NCBI GenBank assembly: GCA_030849085.1 | Contig: JASAOM010001021.1 | Location: forward strand, 1-64,000 | Reading direction: 5' to 3' | Length of the DNA: 64,000 bases | DNA from: Borovskyia barvae | Lineage: Eukaryota; Euglenozoa; Kinetoplastea; Trypanosomatida; Trypanosomatidae | Shown: in pieces, positions 60,692-64,000 of the stretch | Layout of the letters: each line of letters opens with the position of its first letter | Numbering within the stretch: position 1 is the stretch's first letter | Made by a program: the position numbers and the translations under genes | The notes under the pieces: model-generated | Told to the model about the DNA's origin: nothing | What the model saw: the letters and a program-made list of their open reading frames with translations, nothing else | The model's database searches: none

Positions 60692-63600
60692 ATGGTGGTG
60701 TCGGGCGCTCGACGCGACCGGTGTGGCTCGGGCGATTCCAGGCGCTCGCCCTCCCCTCCAGCAGGGGCCTCACGGGCTACGCTGTTCCCTGCGCCATGGG
60801 CGGTGGTATTCCTGTCCGCTGGCGCCGTGCAACAGGTAATTCAGTTTCTCCCCTGTAACCGCGGTCACGGCGGCGGCCGTGGTTGCGGTGACGAGGAATG
60901 GAATGCAAGCTCAGTGGCGACGGCGGCACCGCAACGGTCCCCACCGTCGGTCAGCGCAGACGCCCTCTTCGCTGCGGCTGCGCAGGCCCCGTCAACTGTG
61001 ATGACCGCCGCAACAGGCTTTAGCGCGCTGCTGTCCTCCTCCTCCGCACCTTCGCAGGGACTAGTCTGCCTTACCCGTCCGCTGGCCTTGCTGGCGGCCT
61101 CGCCCCGGTGGCGGTGTGCACTTGAGATGTACCTCAGCGGCGGCTGTGCCCTACCTCCGCTGGGCTCGCTCGTCCTGAAGGCTCTCCCCCGCATGCCGAC
61201 GGACGGCCCCGCCGGTGGGGGTGTACGGCCTAGTCAGAAGCGAACCTTTTCGTACCGACGGGGGCAGCGCACCACCACCGCCGCGGGAACCCCATCTTGC
61301 GCGGATGGGCCTTCCGTTTCGAGTGGCAAGAGCATCGCCACGGGGGAGGGGACATGGGGAGCCGTGGCGCTACCCCTCCAGCTTCACGTCTCCTCTGCCA
61401 ATGTGGCCTTCACGCGTCGCCCCTTCCGGTCGACGTGCCCGTCGCCGACGCTGACTCCGCAGACCCCTCCTTTGTCTTCTCTCTCACCGGTTCGGCAGAG
61501 CCAGCGGCTTCCCATCATCGCGGCTACAGCGACAGCGGTGGCGTCTCCCACAGCGGTGCCGATGTCCCCTCCCCTTTCAGGTTTCTCAACGCTGCCACAC
61601 GATTTCTCTGGTGCCGGGCTGCCGGTCGCAACTAGGGAGGCTTCGAGTGGCGATGGTGCTGCGAAAGCAACGTCTGCTCTACGTATCGCATTTTCTCCTC
61701 GGCATGCCCCTGCAGGATCGACGCCGACGCCGCCGCTCACACCGTCAGAAGGCTCACCATCGCCACCTCCGTCGCCAGCCCTACAGACGCTCTGTCACGC
61801 CTTCTGGTGGATACGCCGCTGTCGGTGGTTGATCTCGCTGGATCTAGTGCGTTACACGGAAGACGACGTGCGCGTGGTGGGGGCGCTCTTCGCGAGGGGT
61901 GGGCACTACCCTGCATCGGCGGGGCATTTGCCGAATCGCAGCCGGCACGGTTGCCCATCGGAAAACCGGAAGGCCTCCGTAAACGCTGCTGTAGATGCTG
62001 ATGCGCGCTCGGGCGGGTTCCGGTACACGCCATGCGCAGAGAAGATCGAGCATAAGGTGCTCAAGCACCCCTTACCTCGCCGCACCGACGCTCTCGGCTG
62101 TGGCGCCGCCGTGTTTACCGTGGAGGTGGCGACGCCGCCTCAGCAGGGGAGGTCGAGGCCGACAGAGGGAAGCCCCCCTCGCTCCTTGTCCCCCTCCACA
62201 ATGGGTCCACCTCTCGCTGCTGCTGCGACCCATGCGCGCTACTGCGCCGCACCGCACAGTCCTGCGAATCCCGTTTCGGACGTTACGCCACGGCGAATGC
62301 CCCTTCCCTCATCGCAGACCTTGCGAGACGGGGCTACGGTGGAGCACCGCTGTACTTTCCAGGACGCACCGCTCCCCCAGGTACGGCTGCACGGCTCAGT
62401 GCAGATGGCCCTGCCGTCCTCGTCTCCATCACCTCCTCTTGCGTCGATACCGACCTCGACTCCCACCTCACCACTCAATCCACCGCCACTGCAGCGGTCA
62501 CCGTCGTGGGAGCCCCACACGTGCGTGACACAGCTGCAAATCCACGGCGGCGCAGCAGAGGCAGTGGTGGCGACGCTTCTCCCCACATATCCCGAAGTGC
62601 GCTCGTTGCGGCTGAGCCACGGTGCCCTTAACGACGCCCAGCTTCGTCACCTGGCGCGCTACTGCCCGGGGATCACGCATCTTTCGCTAGCGATGAACAA
62701 GCAGATCGAGTCGACGAGGTTTCTGGGCTCTCCGCCGTCAACCGCATCCTCCGGGGCGACTGAGACGACAACCACTACAACTCCAACCACCGCGACGACG
62801 ACAACTGCGACGGCGATGGTCTCCACTACGGTGTCTGCTGAGGCAAAAATAGGCTCCCATGACCAGGCCAGCTCGCCCATGCGCCTGTGTCTGCCTCGAT
62901 GCTCCACACCGCAGCACCGGCGCAGCTCGGATGCCGCCTTGCAACCTGGTTTACATGTCTCTCCCTCTCCGCTGCTGTCGTACCAGCTCCCCTCTTTTTC
63001 TCGTTTGGAGGCGCAACCAGAGGACGCCGATGGCGGGCCCGATACCGCGTTAGCCAGCGCAGACCGACTGTCGAGTGATACAGTGAAGGACACTACGAGC
63101 GGAGATATGTCTACAGTTCGGACGCGAAGCGAAGAGGGTGACGACTCTGCTGACCGCACGCTTTGTCAACATCTGTGCGTCGGCAGTCATCTGCGCAGTA
63201 CGTCTACACCCCGTCAGAGCAGCCAGCTCGACTTGTTCGCCCCAGACGAGGAAGGGGAGCTGGAGATGCGGGTATCACTCTGGGAGGCCGCGCAGACGGA
63301 TGCGGCAGAGCGGCGGCAGCCAGTGGTGATCCTTCGGCCCCACGACGTGTTCCTCGGTCGGAGCAGCGGCGCAGGTAGCCCCGTGGGGACGGCAAAACTT
63401 GGTCGCGCCGCTGCTTTCTCGCGCTCTCTTCGCGCAGGTGATGTGCAGCGCTTCGGCAGTATACTGTATGAGCGACGCCATCCGGCTTCCACGGTGACAG
63501 CGCTGCCGGGGTCTCCCCCGCGCGGTGAGCCACCTCTGAGCGCCTTAGAGATGATCTCAGCCGAGAATACGCCACTCGCCGCTGCTGCACGCCGCACCTC

Positions 63601-64000
63601 CTCGTTCCACACACAATCCTCCACCCGTGCGACCACCTCCGTTACATCCCACTCACATGCCGATCCTGTGATGCGCGTCGTGCCCCAGTCCACCACAACC
63701 TCCCACATCGAGAGAGCTGGTGTATCGCCGCGAAGAGCGTCGTCGATGCACAACGCCGGCAGTTGTCGTGAGGGAAAAGTGGTTGCGGCCTGCTTCTCAC
63801 CACTGACGATGACGCCCTCCACCGTGGCTGTCTCCCCACCGTCTCCGTCACCATCGCCAGCGCGCCATCGTCAGGTGAAGAAGGATGTTGGCATGGCGGG
63901 AGCGCATACCCGCCGCCGCCGCCGCTACCACCGCTACTGTCGAGGACGTTGCTGTGAGAGGAGAGGAAGAGGGGGTGCTGCTGTGCCCTATTCATCAGCC
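60692..64000 (+). CDS. Leucine-rich-repeat protein, partial (runs off the right edge)
   Basis: This + frame stays open without a stop from 60,692 to the window end, at least 1,103 codons. The first in-frame ATG after the upstream stop is 60,692 (MVVSGARRDRCGS). ATG 61,001 (MTAATGFSAL) is an alternative, as no clear splice acceptor supports the first. Recognisable content: LTRPLALLAASPRWRCALEM (about 128), WWIRRCRWLISLDLVRYTED (about 373), and LRR-like units around 620-665 such as PEVRSLRLSHGALNDAQLRH and PGITHLSLAMNKQIE. LRRs mediate protein contacts. A Thr-rich run follows at about 688-715. The remainder is Ser/Thr/Pro/Arg-rich with an Arg-rich end near the window edge (HTRRRRRYHRYCRGR). Consistently GC-rich third positions support coding. 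The protein is truncated only by the window. Confidence 0.72.
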   Translation, partial: MVVSGARRDRCGSGDSRRSPSPPAGASRATLFPAPWAVVFLSAGAVQQVIQFLPCNRGHGGGRGCGDEEWNASSVATAAPQRSPPSVSADALFAAAAQAPSTVMTAATGFSALLSSSSAPSQGLVCLTRPLALLAASPRWRCALEMYLSGGCALPPLGSLVLKALPRMPTDGPAGGGVRPSQKRTFSYRRGQRTTTAAGTPSCADGPSVSSGKSIATGEGTWGAVALPLQLHVSSANVAFTRRPFRSTCPSPTLTPQTPPLSSLSPVRQSQRLPIIAATATAVASPTAVPMSPPLSGFSTLPHDFSGAGLPVATREASSGDGAAKATSALRIAFSPRHAPAGSTPTPPLTPSEGSPSPPPSPALQTLCHAFWWIRRCRWLISLDLVRYTEDDVRVVGALFARGGHYPASAGHLPNRSRHGCPSENRKASVNAAVDADARSGGFRYTPCAEKIEHKVLKHPLPRRTDALGCGAAVFTVEVATPPQQGRSRPTEGSPPRSLSPSTMGPPLAAAATHARYCAAPHSPANPVSDVTPRRMPLPSSQTLRDGATVEHRCTFQDAPLPQVRLHGSVQMALPSSSPSPPLASIPTSTPTSPLNPPPLQRSPSWEPHTCVTQLQIHGGAAEAVVATLLPTYPEVRSLRLSHGALNDAQLRHLARYCPGITHLSLAMNKQIESTRFLGSPPSTASSGATETTTTTTPTTATTTTATAMVSTTVSAEAKIGSHDQASSPMRLCLPRCSTPQHRRSSDAALQPGLHVSPSPLLSYQLPSFSRLEAQPEDADGGPDTALASADRLSSDTVKDTTSGDMSTVRTRSEEGDDSADRTLCQHLCVGSHLRSTSTPRQSSQLDLFAPDEEGELEMRVSLWEAAQTDAAERRQPVVILRPHDVFLGRSSGAGSPVGTAKLGRAAAFSRSLRAGDVQRFGSILYERRHPASTVTALPGSPPRGEPPLSALEMISAENTPLAAAARRTSSFHTQSSTRATTSVTSHSHADPVMRVVPQSTTTSHIERAGVSPRRASSMHNAGSCREGKVVAACFSPLTMTPSTVAVSPPSPSPSPARHRQVKKDVGMAGAHTRRRRRYHRYCRGRCCERRGRGGAAVPYSSA

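Noticed and set aside
1-64000. CRISPR arrays, rRNA genes, spliced-leader RNA genes, intact tRNA genes
   Set aside because: None were recognised; the repeats seen are microsatellites or the 270-bp array, without spaced short palindromic repeats.

Overview
The window looks like nuclear DNA of a trypanosomatid, most likely a Leishmania relative (Leishmaniinae). Every supported gene lies on the + strand. None has a recognisable intron. They sit 0.7-2 kb apart, and the spacers are full of long polypyrimidine runs followed by AG dinucleotides (trans-splicing signals) and TA, GT, CT and C microsatellites. Coding sequence from about 11.9 kb onward is strongly GC-biased. From memory, glutamine synthetase and ribosomal protein L19 as near neighbours recalls Leishmania chromosome 6; this was not checked.

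Region 1 (1-7,762) has no intact gene. It is more AT-rich and holds the decayed fossil of a reverse-transcriptase element (about 2.9-5.4 kb), probably TATE-like (DIRS/tyrosine-recombinase group). It also has a diverged 46-bp repeat pair, a tRNA-like stretch on the minus strand and two long G-runs. Because all genes point rightward, this could be the upstream edge of a polycistronic unit or a subtelomere-like stretch.

Region 2 (7.7-10.9 kb) carries glutamine synthetase and a CCCH zinc-finger protein with a possible C-terminal membrane tail. Both use more A/T in third positions than the genes to the right.

Region 3 (11.9-23.3 kb) carries a DEAD-box-like protein that has lost motifs I and II and has gained a C-terminal U2AF-homology motif. 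Next comes a class I aldolase paralogue with an altered 6-phosphate pocket and no C-terminal Tyr. A roughly 270-bp tandem repeat containing an assembly gap follows, then two apparently identical L19 genes flanking a small zinc-finger gene.

Region 4 (24.7-64 kb) carries, in order: a low-complexity unknown protein, a kinesin-like protein with a ruined nucleotide site, a TPR protein, a disordered unknown protein, a giant NAD kinase, a condensin kleisin (CND2), an unknown 315-residue protein, a divergent flavin-monooxygenase-like protein, a SpoU/TrmH methyltransferase with a likely mitochondrial N-terminus, a membrane-associated U-box protein, and a leucine-rich-repeat gene running off the right edge.

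The genes belong to unrelated pathways, as is usual in trypanosomatid polycistronic units. Shared orientation implies co-transcription, not shared function. The recurring theme is loss of catalytic residues: helicase-like, kinesin-like and aldolase-like proteins, and possibly the flavoprotein. Several starts were moved downstream to the first ATG after a plausible splice acceptor; these are noted per gene. All homology calls are by eye from motifs.
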